A DNA stretch of 64,000 bases from Xanthomonas sp. SI (GCF_014236855.1 NZ_CP051261.1:4774001-4838000), one strand, 5' to 3'; shown: positions 41,251-50,626, numbered from the stretch's first letter. Notes: generated from the sequence alone by a model not told the origin. Numbers and translations are program-made.

Positions 41251-42408
41251 ATGCCGTCGCGCCTCCGCCTGCTGCTCGTCCTCTGCACCAGCCTGTGCCT
41301 GGCCGCCGGCTGTCTGGCTGCGCGCACCTCCACCTCGCTCAGCGACCGCCTGGTCGCGCCGGGCGGCGTGTCGCCGCTGATGGACGAGGAACGCATCCAG
41401 GGCCTGCTGGCGACGCTGCCCAACCGTAGCGGGCACGTGCTCACCCCGGCCGGCATCCCGATCTTCTGGCGTGCGATCGATCCGGGCGACTACCGCATGC
41501 GCTACCGCTACGAGCATGCAGGCCGCGACGCCAACGGCCACGAGCGCGCCGATTTCGCGATGGACGTGGCCGCGCCGCAGCCCGGCACCCACGCCGCCCC
41601 GCGCGGCACCGTGGTGCTGCTGCACGGCTGGATGATGGACGGCGATTCGTTGCTGCCGTGGTCGCTGGACCTGGCCCAGGCCGGCTACCGCAGCATCAGC
41701 ATCGACCTGCGCAACCACGGCCGCTCCGGCGGCGGCCCGGCCGGCTACGGCACGCGCGAGTCCGACGACGTGGTCGCGGTGATCCGCGCACTGCGCGCCC
41801 GCGGCGAGATCCAGGGCCCGCTGTACCTGTTCGGCGTGTCCTACGGCGCCGCCACCGCGCTGTTCACCGCGCAGAAGCTGGGCGGCGACGTCGACGGCGT
41901 GGTCGCGATGGAATCCTTCGCCAACGCCGGCCGCGGCATCCGCGACATGATCCCGCACATGCTCGCCAGCCGCCCGCAGGGCCTGATGGCCAGCGCGGCG
42001 ATGGACCTGGCGCGCTGGCGCTACGGCGGGCAGAACCTGGACGCGGTCATCGCCAACGCCAACCAGCGCCTGGCGCTGAACCTGGATCAGGTCGACGTGA
42101 CCGCCGCCGCGCGCACCGCGCCGGCCTGCCTGCTCTTGCTGCATGGCAGCGCCGACCAGCACATCCCGGTCGCGCACGGCCGCCTGCTGGCGCTGGACGC
42201 GCCGCGCGCGCACTACCTGGAAATGCCCGGCGAGAACCACATCAGCCTGCCGATGCGGCTGGACCTGCTGGCGCCGACCGTGGAGGACTGGTTCGCCGAA
42301 CTGCCGGCGCAGCGCCACGACGGCCACTGCCCGCCGCCGCTGGCGCCGCGCGTGGACGCCGGGCAGCAGCTGACGGGCAGCCCGGCTGCGAGCGTCGGCC
42401 GCAGTTGA
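41251..42408 (+). CDS. Alpha/beta-hydrolase lipoprotein
   Basis: A 385-residue protein from the ATG at 41251. The N-terminus has a lipoprotein signal with lipobox LAAGC (C21). The hydrolase core shows VVLLHGWMMDGDS, IDLRNHGRSGG, the nucleophile elbow GVSYGA, the acid in GSADQHIP and the histidine in GENHISLP, a full triad. The fold fits serine esterases/peptidases. The C-terminal 30 residues are low-complexity. The natural substrate is unknown; membrane anchoring suggests a role in the envelope. Confidence 0.8.
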   Translation: MPSRLRLLLVLCTSLCLAAGCLAARTSTSLSDRLVAPGGVSPLMDEERIQGLLATLPNRSGHVLTPAGIPIFWRAIDPGDYRMRYRYEHAGRDANGHERADFAMDVAAPQPGTHAAPRGTVVLLHGWMMDGDSLLPWSLDLAQAGYRSISIDLRNHGRSGGGPAGYGTRESDDVVAVIRALRARGEIQGPLYLFGVSYGAATALFTAQKLGGDVDGVVAMESFANAGRGIRDMIPHMLASRPQGLMASAAMDLARWRYGGQNLDAVIANANQRLALNLDQVDVTAAARTAPACLLLLHGSADQHIPVAHGRLLALDAPRAHYLEMPGENHISLPMRLDLLAPTVEDWFAELPAQRHDGHCPPPLAPRVDAGQQLTGSPAASVGRS

Positions 42409-42411
42409 GCC

Positions 42412-42522
42412 GGGATTGGGGATTCGGGAGTGGGGATTCGTAACAGCGGACTGCGCAGGCGACCGGTGCGACTTCTGGGAGCAGGCTCTTGCGAATCACG
42501 AATCCCGAATCCCGGCCCCTCG
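42412..42522. repeat. GGGATTCGGGA-type degenerate repeats, inverted pair
   Basis: GGGATTGGGGATTCGGGAG at 42413-42431 and the inverse ACGAATCCCGAATCCCGG at 42498-42515 flank about 65 bp. Related runs occur at 21419 and 50739. The pair lies between two convergent genes. Confidence 0.6.
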
Positions 42523-43416
42523 CCGCCCCCAACCCGAGCGCCACAGGCTCTCGCCCGCGAACAGCAGCAGCCCGACCCAGATCGCGGCGAAGCCGATCGC
42601 CTTGCCGCTGTCGAACGGTTCGCGGAAGAACCACACCCCCAGCAGCAACTGCAGGCTCGGCGCGATGTACTGCAGCAAGCCGACCAGCGACAGCGGGATG
42701 CGCCGCACGCCGTAGGCGAACCCGATCAGCGGCACCGCGGTGACCACGCCGCCGAACACCAGCAGCAGATCGTTGCGCCAGCCCCAACCGGCGGCGAAGC
42801 CGCCGCCGTGCCCGCTCTCGCTCCACAGCACGAAGCCCAACGCCGGCAGGAACAGGTACAGGCTCTCCACGCCCAGCCCGGCCACCGCATCCACCTGCAC
42901 CAGCTTGCGCAGCAGGCCGTACAGCCCGAACGAGGCGGCCAGACTCAGCGCGATCCACGGCAGCGCACCGGCATCGACGGTGAGCCACGCCACGCCGAGC
43001 GCGGCGCAGGCCACCGCCAGCCACTGCAACGCGCGCAACCGCTCCTTCAGCACCAGCACGCCGAGCAGCACGTTGACCAACGGATTGATGAAGTAGCCCA
43101 GGCTGGCCTCGATCACATGGCCGGCGTTGATCGCCCAGATGTACAGGCCCCAGTTGAACGCGATCGCCAGGCTGCTCAGCGCCAGGATCGACCGCGCGCG
43201 CGGCTGCGCGGCGATGCTGCGCCACCACTGCAGGCGCGCGCTGTACAGCAGCCAGCCCACCACCAGCACCGCGCTCCAGACGATGCGGTGGGCGATGATG
43301 TAGGCCGACGGCACCCCCTTGAGCAGATGCCAGTACACCGGCACCACACCCCACAGCGCGAAGGTCAGCGCGGTGATCAGCAGGCCGCGGCGCGTCTCCT
43401 GCTCGGTGACGCTCAT
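42496..43416 (-). CDS. rarD: RarD-family EamA transporter
   Basis: A 306-residue protein with about ten membrane helices. The start MSVTEQETRRGLLITALTFALWGVVPVYWHLLKGVPSAYIIAHRIVWS is diagnostic of RarD (chloramphenicol-sensitive protein) rather than other EamA members. RarD function is unclear; some homologues export small metabolites. Its ATG overlaps the stop of the upstream EamA gene by four bases (ATGA). The last few codons include part of the GGGATTC-type repeat (AGIRDS), suggesting the C-terminus was extended by repeat sequence. Confidence 0.85.
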   Translation of the reverse strand: MSVTEQETRRGLLITALTFALWGVVPVYWHLLKGVPSAYIIAHRIVWSAVLVVGWLLYSARLQWWRSIAAQPRARSILALSSLAIAFNWGLYIWAINAGHVIEASLGYFINPLVNVLLGVLVLKERLRALQWLAVACAALGVAWLTVDAGALPWIALSLAASFGLYGLLRKLVQVDAVAGLGVESLYLFLPALGFVLWSESGHGGGFAAGWGWRNDLLLVFGGVVTAVPLIGFAYGVRRIPLSLVGLLQYIAPSLQLLLGVWFFREPFDSGKAIGFAAIWVGLLLFAGESLWRSGWGRRGAGIRDS

Positions 43417-44315
43417 CGCCGCGTCCGCGCCACGGTGATGACCACCACGCCGGCCAGGATCACCGCCATCGCACCCAGGTCGCTGGCGCTGAAGCGTTCG
43501 CCGCCGAGCCAGCTGCCCAGCGCCACCGCGATCACCGGATTGACGTAGGCATAGCTGCCGGCCAACACCGGCCGCACGTTTTGCAGCAACCACACGTAGG
43601 CGGTGAATGCCACGATCGAACCGAACACGCACAGGTAGGCGACTGCCATCAGCCCGTGTGGAGTCGGCCAGCCGTGCGAACGTTCGCCGCTCAGCAAACC
43701 CGTGGCGATCAGCAGCACGCCGCCGCACAGCATCTGCCCGGCCGCGGCCATGAACGGGGTCGGCAGATCGCGTCCGCGCGACCACACCGAACCGAACGCC
43801 CAGCCGATCGGCGCGATCAACAGCAGCACCAGGCCCTTGGGGCTGGCGCTGAGGCTGCTGCCGGCGTTGAGCCACAGCACGCCGGCAAACCCGACCACGA
43901 TGCCCAACCATTCGCCGCGGCTGGCGTGCTGCCCGCGCAGCGCGCCGAACAGCGCCATCCACAACGGCACCGAGGCCAGCGCGACCGCGGCCAGGCCCGA
44001 GGACACCTCACGCTCGGCCAGCACCACCATGCCGTTGCCGCACAACAGCAGCAACGCGCCGAGCACGGTCAGCGACCCCCACTGCGCGCGCGTCGGCGCG
44101 GCCACGCCGCGCCAGCGCAGCACCGCATACAGCAGCGAGCCCGCGACCACGAAGCGCAATCCCGACACCATGCTCAGCGGCGGCGTGCCGCCCTCCAGCG
44201 CGAAGCGGATCGCCAGATAGGTCGAGCCCCAGACCACGTAGACCAGCAGCAGCGCAAGGACGACGAAACCGCCGCGCGCAGGAACGGCGGCGACGGGAGA
44301 AGGCGGAGACGACAT
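43413..44315 (-). CDS. yedA: YedA-like EamA-family transporter
   Basis: A 300-residue protein with ten predicted membrane helices in two EamA repeats. The N-terminal VYVVWGSTYLAIRFALEGGTPPL is the wording of YedA-type drug/metabolite transporters, and the second repeat contains YAYVNPVIAVALGSWLGGE. It probably exports an amino acid or similar metabolite. It is translationally coupled to rarD through an ATGA overlap. Confidence 0.85.
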   Translation of the reverse strand: MSSPPSPVAAVPARGGFVVLALLLVYVVWGSTYLAIRFALEGGTPPLSMVSGLRFVVAGSLLYAVLRWRGVAAPTRAQWGSLTVLGALLLLCGNGMVVLAEREVSSGLAAVALASVPLWMALFGALRGQHASRGEWLGIVVGFAGVLWLNAGSSLSASPKGLVLLLIAPIGWAFGSVWSRGRDLPTPFMAAAGQMLCGGVLLIATGLLSGERSHGWPTPHGLMAVAYLCVFGSIVAFTAYVWLLQNVRPVLAGSYAYVNPVIAVALGSWLGGERFSASDLGAMAVILAGVVVITVARTRR

Positions 44316-44540
44316 GCGCAGAAGGACCGGGCGGTGTGGAGATGGATTCTAGGCCAGCGGCGGCGGCCAGCGACAGCAGCGCGGCGCGACGCGCGTGGCA
44401 CGCTGTTTTGCACGTGGCGCACGCGCCCTGTTCGCGACGCATCGACGATGCACGATCGTGATAGCGCACTCGCTCTTCTGCGCAGACACAGCTCTGGCGA
44501 AGTCGGCCCATCGATGCGCTGTGCCGGCGGACTCGCCTGT

Positions 44541-44880
44541 GTCGGGACTGAAGTCCCTCCCACAGTGCACCCAGCACGCTCGCCGCAAACCCCTGTAGGA
44601 GCGGCTTCAGCCGCGACAAGCGAAGTCGGGAGCTGCACCGGCTTCGGACACTGTCTGTCGGGGCTGAAGCCCCTCCTACAGTGCACCCAGCCGACGCGCC
44701 GCAAGCCCCTTGTAGGAGCGGCTTCAGCCGCGACGAACGAAGCGGGGAACTGCACCGGCTGCGGACACTGTCTGTCGCCTCCTACAGTGCACCCAGCCAG
44801 CTCGCCGCAAGGCCCTTGTAGGAGCGGCTTCAGCCGCGACGAACGGAACCGGAAACTGCACCGGCTGCGGACACTGTCTG
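44541..44880. repeat. Tandem array with ~117-bp period (locus 1)
   Basis: GTAGGAGCGGCTTCAG occurs at 44595, 44712 and 44818 (spacings 117 and 106). Each unit joins a GGAGCGGCTTCAGCCGC palindrome, a spacer with CTGCACCGGCT.CGGACACTGTCTG, a GGGGCTGAAGCCCC palindrome and CAGTGCACCCAGCC. The third unit has lost about 12 bp of one palindrome. The upstream part, 44316-44540, contains no gene. Confidence 0.85.
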
Positions 44881-44965
44881 AACCGGTCGATAACCTTCCG
44901 CATGGCGGCGGTTCCTCGCGACTGAGCGGGCGCACCCGCCATCGCGAGGGACACCGCCTGTGCGC

Positions 44966-46192
44966 TTATTTCGGTGTGAGCCGGAACAGGCCACCGGGCT
45001 TGGCATCTTCCAGCAACCACAGCGAGCCATCCGGCGCTTCCTCGACATCGCGGATGCGCTTGCCGATGCTCCAACGATTGACCGCGGTGGCACCGCCCTT
45101 GCTATCGACGGTGACGCGGATGATGCCCTGACTGACCAGGCCGCTGATCAACGCGCTGCCCTTCCACTGCGGGAACAGGGTGCCCTTGTAGAACATCAGG
45201 TTGCCGGGCGCGATCACCGGCACCCAATAGATCGCCGGCCTGGCAAGATCGGGCCGCGTCTCGGGTTTGGGAATCGGCACGCCGTTGTAATTGACGCCAT
45301 ACGAAACCAACGGCCAGCCGTAGTTCTTGCCGCGCTGGATCAGGTTCAGTTCGTCGCCGCCATTGGGACCGTGCTCGAGCTCCCACAGCCGACCGTCGGG
45401 AGCGAAGGCGAGGCCGTAAGGTGTGCGGTGGCCGATGGACCAGGTTTCGGCCGGCGTGAGGTTGGATATGGGGAACGTATACGTGCTGACCACCGGTGCC
45501 GTCTTGGCCGCCTCGGTATCGCTCGCCGGATCGATCAGCGGGATGGTGCGCGCGCCGCCCCTGCCTGCCCACGGGTTGCCCGGCGCGGGCTTGCCGTCCA
45601 GCGTCAACCGCAGGATCTTGCCTACCGGCTGATTGAGATCCTGTGCCGGCGTGAAGCGCTGGCGGTCGCCCACCGTGAGGAACAGGTACCTGCCGTCCGG
45701 CGAAAAGGCGATCTGCGCGCCAGCCTGGCCGCCCTTGCCCGTCGGCATCTGGCGCCACAGCACCTTGAAGTTGTCCAGCCGGGCCTCGCTGCCCTCCATC
45801 ACGAGTCTGCCTCGGCCCATAGCCAGGCCGCCGCCGTAGTCGCCGGGTGCGACATACGTCAGGTACACACTCTTGTCGATGGCGTAGTGGGGCGACAGGA
45901 ACACGCCCAGCATGCCGTTCTGGCCTTCCACGTAACTGGCTGGCACGCCCTTGACCTCGGTCTTGGCGCCTTGCGGGGTCACCAATTGCACGCGACCGAC
46001 CTTCTCGGTGATCAGCATGCGGCCATCAGGCAGGAACGCGATGCGCCAGGGCAGATCGAAGGTGGCCACCTTGGTGACGTTGAAAGGGAGCTCAGGGTCG
46101 GGGTTCTGATTGCCTGCGTTGGTCTGCGCATGCGCGACACTCGTCAGTAGGACTCCGAGCAGGACAGCATTTGCCAGCGTCTTCATCTGCAT
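44966..46192 (-). CDS. PQQ-dependent sugar dehydrogenase-family protein
   Basis: A 408-residue protein from the ATG at 46192, with GAGGAA before it; an ATG two codons later is also possible. A signal peptide (LANAVLLGVLLTSVAHA) sends it to the periplasm. The beta-propeller shows LPWRIAFLPDGRMLITEKVGRV, GGQAGAQIAFSPDGRYLFLTVGD, HRTPYGLAFAPDGRLWELEHGPNGGDELN and NYGWPLVSYGVNY, the hallmarks of soluble PQQ aldose dehydrogenases (YliI/Asd group). It oxidises aldose sugars if PQQ is available. It lies downstream of two SDR genes on the same strand. Confidence 0.85.
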   Translation of the reverse strand: MQMKTLANAVLLGVLLTSVAHAQTNAGNQNPDPELPFNVTKVATFDLPWRIAFLPDGRMLITEKVGRVQLVTPQGAKTEVKGVPASYVEGQNGMLGVFLSPHYAIDKSVYLTYVAPGDYGGGLAMGRGRLVMEGSEARLDNFKVLWRQMPTGKGGQAGAQIAFSPDGRYLFLTVGDRQRFTPAQDLNQPVGKILRLTLDGKPAPGNPWAGRGGARTIPLIDPASDTEAAKTAPVVSTYTFPISNLTPAETWSIGHRTPYGLAFAPDGRLWELEHGPNGGDELNLIQRGKNYGWPLVSYGVNYNGVPIPKPETRPDLARPAIYWVPVIAPGNLMFYKGTLFPQWKGSALISGLVSQGIIRVTVDSKGGATAVNRWSIGKRIRDVEEAPDGSLWLLEDAKPGGLFRLTPK

Positions 46193-46276
46193 GATTCCTC
46201 GCGTCAAGGTGGCGCGAGGAATCGTAGTGTTTTCGACGCCGCCCGGGTGTGACGGCGGCCCGTCCTGGGATGTCGG

Positions 46277-47050
46277 TCAGAATAGCCAGTCGACCAGCAA
46301 CTCCCCGCCGGAGACCTCGAGGACGGTTCCGGTGACATAGGGGTTGGTCATCAGGAACACCGCCGCGTGCCCGACGTCGGCGATCGTGCCGACCCGACGC
46401 GCAGGAAACGCCGTCGCGACCTTCTTGCGCAGGGCCTCGACATCGTCGGCGGGCAGGGCGTCCCAAAATTCCGAGTCGATGAAACCGGGCCGTATCGTGT
46501 TCACCCGGACGGGCGCCAGGTCCAGTGCGAGGGAACGCGACAACGCGTCGACAGCGGCGAACGTCGAGGTGACGGCCGCCATGCCAAGCTTCGCCCTCGC
46601 TCCAATACCGCCGGTAAGGAATGTCATCGAGCCGTCGCGCGCCAGGTGCGCAGCGGCATGGCGGGCGCAAGCCCAGGTCCCCATGAACTTGCCCTCCATG
46701 TAGCTACGGACGCCGCGCATGTCCGGGTCCATGAACGAGCCCCAGGATCCGATCTCCGGTCCCGCGGTGACCACCAGGTGGTCGAACGGCCCGATGGATT
46801 CGAACGCGGCTTGTACCGCCGCCTCGTCACGCATGTCCAGGGCGATCTGCTCGAACGCGGCAAGCTCGGGTTGGTCTTCGATCGCCACCTCGCGGCGACT
46901 GGCCACCGTGACGCGGGCGCCGGCGGCGTGCGCTGCGCGGGCAACGCCCAAGCCGATCGCCCGCTTGCCGCCGACGACGACCACGCGCTTGCCGCTGAGC
47001 CCGAACGACAGGGGCGCCGGGCTTATCTTGTGGGCTGCAACATGATGCAT
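46277..47050 (-). CDS. SDR-family protein lacking the catalytic Tyr/Lys
   Basis: A 257-residue Rossmann-fold protein. The nucleotide-binding loop is VVGGKRAIGLGVA, followed by LDMRDEAAV, LVVTAGP, and the C-terminal RVNTIRPGFIDSEFWD. In the place of the usual YxxxK (YAASKAAL) it has GMAAVTSTFAAVDAL, so both the tyrosine and the lysine are missing. The fold is intact, so it may be a binding or regulatory protein, or use another mechanism. The nearby SDR gene has the canonical residues. It starts 42 bp after that gene's stop and is probably in the same operon under the divergent LysR regulator. Confidence 0.75.
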   Translation of the reverse strand: MHHVAAHKISPAPLSFGLSGKRVVVVGGKRAIGLGVARAAHAAGARVTVASRREVAIEDQPELAAFEQIALDMRDEAAVQAAFESIGPFDHLVVTAGPEIGSWGSFMDPDMRGVRSYMEGKFMGTWACARHAAAHLARDGSMTFLTGGIGARAKLGMAAVTSTFAAVDALSRSLALDLAPVRVNTIRPGFIDSEFWDALPADDVEALRKKVATAFPARRVGTIADVGHAAVFLMTNPYVTGTVLEVSGGELLVDWLF

Positions 47051-47091
47051 GAGCGTGTTTCCTCGGTAGATGCGTGGGGTAAGCAGCTGCT

Positions 47092-47886
47092 TCAGGCGAT
47101 CGTCCGCACGACGCCACCGTCGACGCGCAGCGCCGTACCCGTCGTGCCCGAGGCCTGCTCCGAACAGACATAAACGACCAGGTTGGCGACTTCTTCGGTG
47201 GTGGTGAACCGGTTGAGGAGCGAGGTCGGGCGCATGGTTTTCAGGAACTGCTGTTCCGCTTCCTCCCGCGTAATGCCTTGCGCCTGCGCAGTCGCCTGCA
47301 TCCAGCCATCCATGACTTCCGAATTCGTCGGACCGGGGAGAACCGAATTCACCGTCACGCCCGTGCCACCGACGTCCTCGGCCAGGCCCCGCGCGATCGT
47401 GAGCTGGGCGGTCTTGGTCATGGCGTAGTCGATCATGTCCTTGGGCACGGCCAGCGCGGACTCGCTGCTGATGAAGACGACGCGACCCCAGCCGCGCTTC
47501 TTCATGTTCGCCAGATAGTGGCGCGATGCGCGAACGCCGCTCATGACGTTCAACTGGAAGAGATCGATCCAGTCGCTGTCGGGAACCTCATAGAACGATG
47601 TCATGCGTCCCGCTCCCACGTTGTTGACCAGGATGTCCGCATCGGGCGCTCGCGCGAACAACTCCGCCGCGCCTGCGAGCGTCGCGAGGTCGGCACAGAC
47701 GCCGATGACGTCGGCGTTCGGCAAGGCCTCGCGCAGCTCCCGGAGCGCCGCGTCCACCCGTTGCTCGCTTCGCCCGTTGATGACCACCGCGGCGCCTGCG
47801 CGGGCCAAGCCTGCGGCGATGGCGCGACCGATACCGGCGGTAGAACCCGTGACGACCGCCTTGCGGCCAGTGAGATCGATCTGCAT
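47092..47886 (-). CDS. SDR-family oxidoreductase
   Basis: A 264-residue protein from the ATG at 47886, with AGAGGG nine bases before it. It has TGSTAGIGRAIA (NAD(P) loop), NNVGAG, catalytic Ser in VFISSESALAVP, and YAMTK for the YxxxK pair, then GVTVNSVLPGPTNSE. It is a classical short-chain dehydrogenase; the substrate is unknown. The LysR regulator is encoded divergently 102 bp away and probably controls it. Confidence 0.85.
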   Translation of the reverse strand: MQIDLTGRKAVVTGSTAGIGRAIAAGLARAGAAVVINGRSEQRVDAALRELREALPNADVIGVCADLATLAGAAELFARAPDADILVNNVGAGRMTSFYEVPDSDWIDLFQLNVMSGVRASRHYLANMKKRGWGRVVFISSESALAVPKDMIDYAMTKTAQLTIARGLAEDVGGTGVTVNSVLPGPTNSEVMDGWMQATAQAQGITREEAEQQFLKTMRPTSLLNRFTTTEEVANLVVYVCSEQASGTTGTALRVDGGVVRTIA

Positions 47887-47939
47887 GACGCCGAACCCTC
47901 TCATCGTGGAGAGAGGCGATTGTGGGCAATGCCGTAGCC

Positions 47940-47952
47940 GGGGATAATCCCC
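47940..47952. promoter_or_regulatory. GGGGATAATCCCC palindrome, candidate LysR operator
   Basis: A perfect 13-bp dyad in the 102-bp gap between the divergent SDR and LysR genes. This is where a LysR regulator would bind to control the SDR operon and itself. No other strong dyad is present in the gap. Confidence 0.55.
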
Positions 47953-47988
47953 TTGAACGCGATAACATTAATTCTTCGGGGGAATGAT

Positions 47989-48879
47989 TTGGATCGTTTC
48001 CAGGAACTCAGTGCCTTCATCGCCGTCGTAGAGGCGGGTGGCTTCACCGCGGCGGCGCGCCGGACCGGGGATTCACAGTCGTCGGTCAGCAAGGCCGTCG
48101 GTGCCCTCGAAAAGCGCCTCGGGGTGGCGCTTTTCAACCGGAGCACGCGCAGCGTGACGCTGACCGATCAGGGCCGGCGGTACTACGATCGGGCAAAGCC
48201 ACTTCTCGACGAAATGGACGACGCCGACAGCGAGCTGACCCAAAGCACGAAGGGCGTCTCGGGTCTGCTCAGGATCGCTGCGGCAGGTACGTTTGGCCGT
48301 CTGCACGTCTTGCCGGTGATCCCCGGCCTGCTGTCGCGCCACCCCGGCCTGAAGGTGGACCTCGTCCTTTCGGATTTCGTCCGGGACATGATTGAAGACG
48401 GGATCGATCTTGCGATCCGGGTGGGGACCGTCAACGATCCGGAAGCCATCGTCCGGCGCATTGCCAGCACGCCGCTCGTATGCGTCGGATCGCGCCGCTA
48501 CTTCGAGCAACACGGCATACCGAAGACGCCGGCCGATCTCGTGGATCACAATTGCCTGGTGTATCGCGGGATGACGGAATCGACGCATTGGCCATTCGTC
48601 GGACCCGACGGTCGGTTCAGCGTGTCGGTTGGCGGAACGCTCACGTCCAATAGCGTCGAAGCGATCCGGGCTGGCGTCCTGGACGGCGTGGGCATAGGGC
48701 TGTTTACGCAGGCGTCTTTTATCGACGATCTCCGGGGTCCAGACGTCATCGGCATCCTCGGCGAATTTCTGGACGAGACCAGAGACATCAACATCATCTG
48801 GCCGAGACGTCGTTTCGTGCCCGCCCGGGTGCGACATGCCACCGATTTCTTCGCGCAGGCCATACCGCGACGGATTTGA
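47989..48879 (+). CDS. LysR-family transcriptional regulator
   Basis: The product is 296 residues if started at the TTG at 47989 (DRFQELSAFIAVVEAGGFTAAARRTGDSQSSVSKAVGALEKRLG), which has GGGGGA just before it and gives the normal LysR N-terminus. The winged helix spans 1-62. The effector-binding domain (LLRIAAAGTFGRLHVLPVIPGLL...) completes the protein and is of the CrgA-like class common near SDR genes. It is divergent from the SDR/sugar dehydrogenase genes and probably regulates them. The inducer is unknown. Confidence 0.85.
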   Translation: MDRFQELSAFIAVVEAGGFTAAARRTGDSQSSVSKAVGALEKRLGVALFNRSTRSVTLTDQGRRYYDRAKPLLDEMDDADSELTQSTKGVSGLLRIAAAGTFGRLHVLPVIPGLLSRHPGLKVDLVLSDFVRDMIEDGIDLAIRVGTVNDPEAIVRRIASTPLVCVGSRRYFEQHGIPKTPADLVDHNCLVYRGMTESTHWPFVGPDGRFSVSVGGTLTSNSVEAIRAGVLDGVGIGLFTQASFIDDLRGPDVIGILGEFLDETRDINIIWPRRRFVPARVRHATDFFAQAIPRRI

Positions 48880-48970
48880 GCGCGCTGAGAGGCTACTTCA
48901 GCGAAAGCGCTCAGGTTCGGGAGCGCGCAGGGTGCCCAGGCCAGCGACAGGCGGGCTGACACCACCACCC

Positions 48971-50626
48971 TCAGCGCCGCGCGGCCTCGCTCGCATCGCG
49001 CGCCGGCTTGAACTCCGAGCCATCGTCCCAGCGCGGCCACTCGCGGCTGTCGGCCAGGCGCTGGCCCAGGTCGTACAGCAGCAGCGTGTCGGCGGCATGC
49101 CCGGCCGGATCCCACGACGCGCTCCAGCGATCGCAGGGCTGGTGGTAGCAGTCGGCGAAATAGCGGTCGCGGATCGCCTTGCCTGCCGCCACGCCGCCCT
49201 CCAGCTTGTCCAGCCCCGGCCCCACGGTGATCGCCGGCACGCCGGCGCGGGCGAAGGCGAAGTGGTCGGCGCGGTAGAAGAAGCCCGCCTCCAGGTTCGG
49301 ATCCGGCGAATAGGCGCGGCCGCGCGCCTGCGCCGCGGCGGCCAGGTCGCGCTCCAGCGACACCCGCCCGCGTCCCCACGAGGCGATGTCGCGGGTGGCG
49401 CCGTCGGGGCTGAACATCTCGCTGTTGATCACCGCCACGGTGGTCGCCAGCGGCGCCAGCGGATGCGCGGCGTAATAGGTCGCGCCGAGCAGGCCCTTCT
49501 CCTCGGCGGTGAGCGCGATGAAATACAGCGTGCGCTGCGGCCGCGGCCCGGCGGCGAACACCCGCGCCAGTTCCAGCACGCTGGCCACGCCGGTGGCGTT
49601 GTCGATCGCGCCGCGGCGGATGCGATCGCCGCTGGCGTCGGCCGCACCGATGCCGAACGCGTCCCAATGCGCCGAGTAGATGATGGTCTCCTCCGGGTGC
49701 GTGGCGCCTTCCAGCTTGGCCACCACGTTGTGGGTGACCACCCGCTCGCGCTTGAGCGCGAAGCGCACCGACAGCGCCGCATCGCCCAGCGCCTGCGGGC
49801 GGAAGTCGGCGCGCTGCGCACGTTGCTTCTCCGCCTCGAAATCCAGCCCGGCGCGCTGGAACAGCGACACCGCCAGCGCGCGCTGCATCCAGCCGCGCAC
49901 CGGCACGTGCTGCGCCCGCGCCTGCGCGTCGCTGCGCTCGATGTCGAACAGCGGCGATAGCCCGGAACTCTTCACCGTGGCCCAACCGTATGCGGCCGGC
50001 GCGGTCTCGTGCACGATCAGCACGCCGGCCGCGCCCTGCCGCGCGGCTTCCTCGTACTTGTAGGTCCAGCGCCCGTAGTAGGTGACCGTACGGCCGTCGA
50101 AGGCGCCCGGCTGCGGCGTCTCGAAGTCGGCGTCGTTGATCAGCATCACCGCGATCTTGCCCTTCAGGTCCACGCCCTTGTAGTCGTCCCAGCCGCGCTC
50201 GGGCGCATGGATGCCGTAGCCGACGAACACCAGCGGCGCGTCCTTCAACGTCACCTTGCTGCCGGGGCGCAGGCTCTGCAGCACCACGTCCTCGCCGTTG
50301 ACCAGCGCCTGCGCCGCGCCGGCCACGCGCAACGTCGCCGTCACCGGCCCGTCCACCTGCGCACGCACCAGCGGCACCGCCTGGGTCCAGCCGCCGTCGT
50401 CGCCCGCCGGTTGCACGCCGGCCAGACGGAACTGTTCGCTGAGATAGGCGATGGTCTTGTCCTCGCCCGGCGTGGCCGGCGCGCGGCCTTCGAATTCATC
50501 GGATGCCAGCGTGCGCACATGCCGCTCCAGCGCTTCGGCATCGATGCCGCCACCGGGCAGCACCTCGTTGGCCGCCTGCGCGGCGCCTCCCATGAACAGG
50601 CAGGCGGACAGCAGCAACATGCGCAT
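48971..50626 (-). CDS. M28-family metallopeptidase, exported
   Basis: The product is 551 residues from the ATG at 50626. A signal peptide (MRMLLLSACLFMGGAAQA) precedes a PA-like inserted domain (about 120-260). The peptidase domain has H320 (YSAHWDAFG), D342 (RGAIDNATG), the pair E375-E376 (LTAEEKG) and a late H in YRADHFAFARAGVP, a full co-catalytic zinc set. Position 403 (INSEMFSPDG) has Glu where many relatives have Asp. It probably removes N-terminal residues from peptides in the periplasm. Confidence 0.85.
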   Translation of the reverse strand: MRMLLLSACLFMGGAAQAANEVLPGGGIDAEALERHVRTLASDEFEGRAPATPGEDKTIAYLSEQFRLAGVQPAGDDGGWTQAVPLVRAQVDGPVTATLRVAGAAQALVNGEDVVLQSLRPGSKVTLKDAPLVFVGYGIHAPERGWDDYKGVDLKGKIAVMLINDADFETPQPGAFDGRTVTYYGRWTYKYEEAARQGAAGVLIVHETAPAAYGWATVKSSGLSPLFDIERSDAQARAQHVPVRGWMQRALAVSLFQRAGLDFEAEKQRAQRADFRPQALGDAALSVRFALKRERVVTHNVVAKLEGATHPEETIIYSAHWDAFGIGAADASGDRIRRGAIDNATGVASVLELARVFAAGPRPQRTLYFIALTAEEKGLLGATYYAAHPLAPLATTVAVINSEMFSPDGATRDIASWGRGRVSLERDLAAAAQARGRAYSPDPNLEAGFFYRADHFAFARAGVPAITVGPGLDKLEGGVAAGKAIRDRYFADCYHQPCDRWSASWDPAGHAADTLLLYDLGQRLADSREWPRWDDGSEFKPARDASEAARR

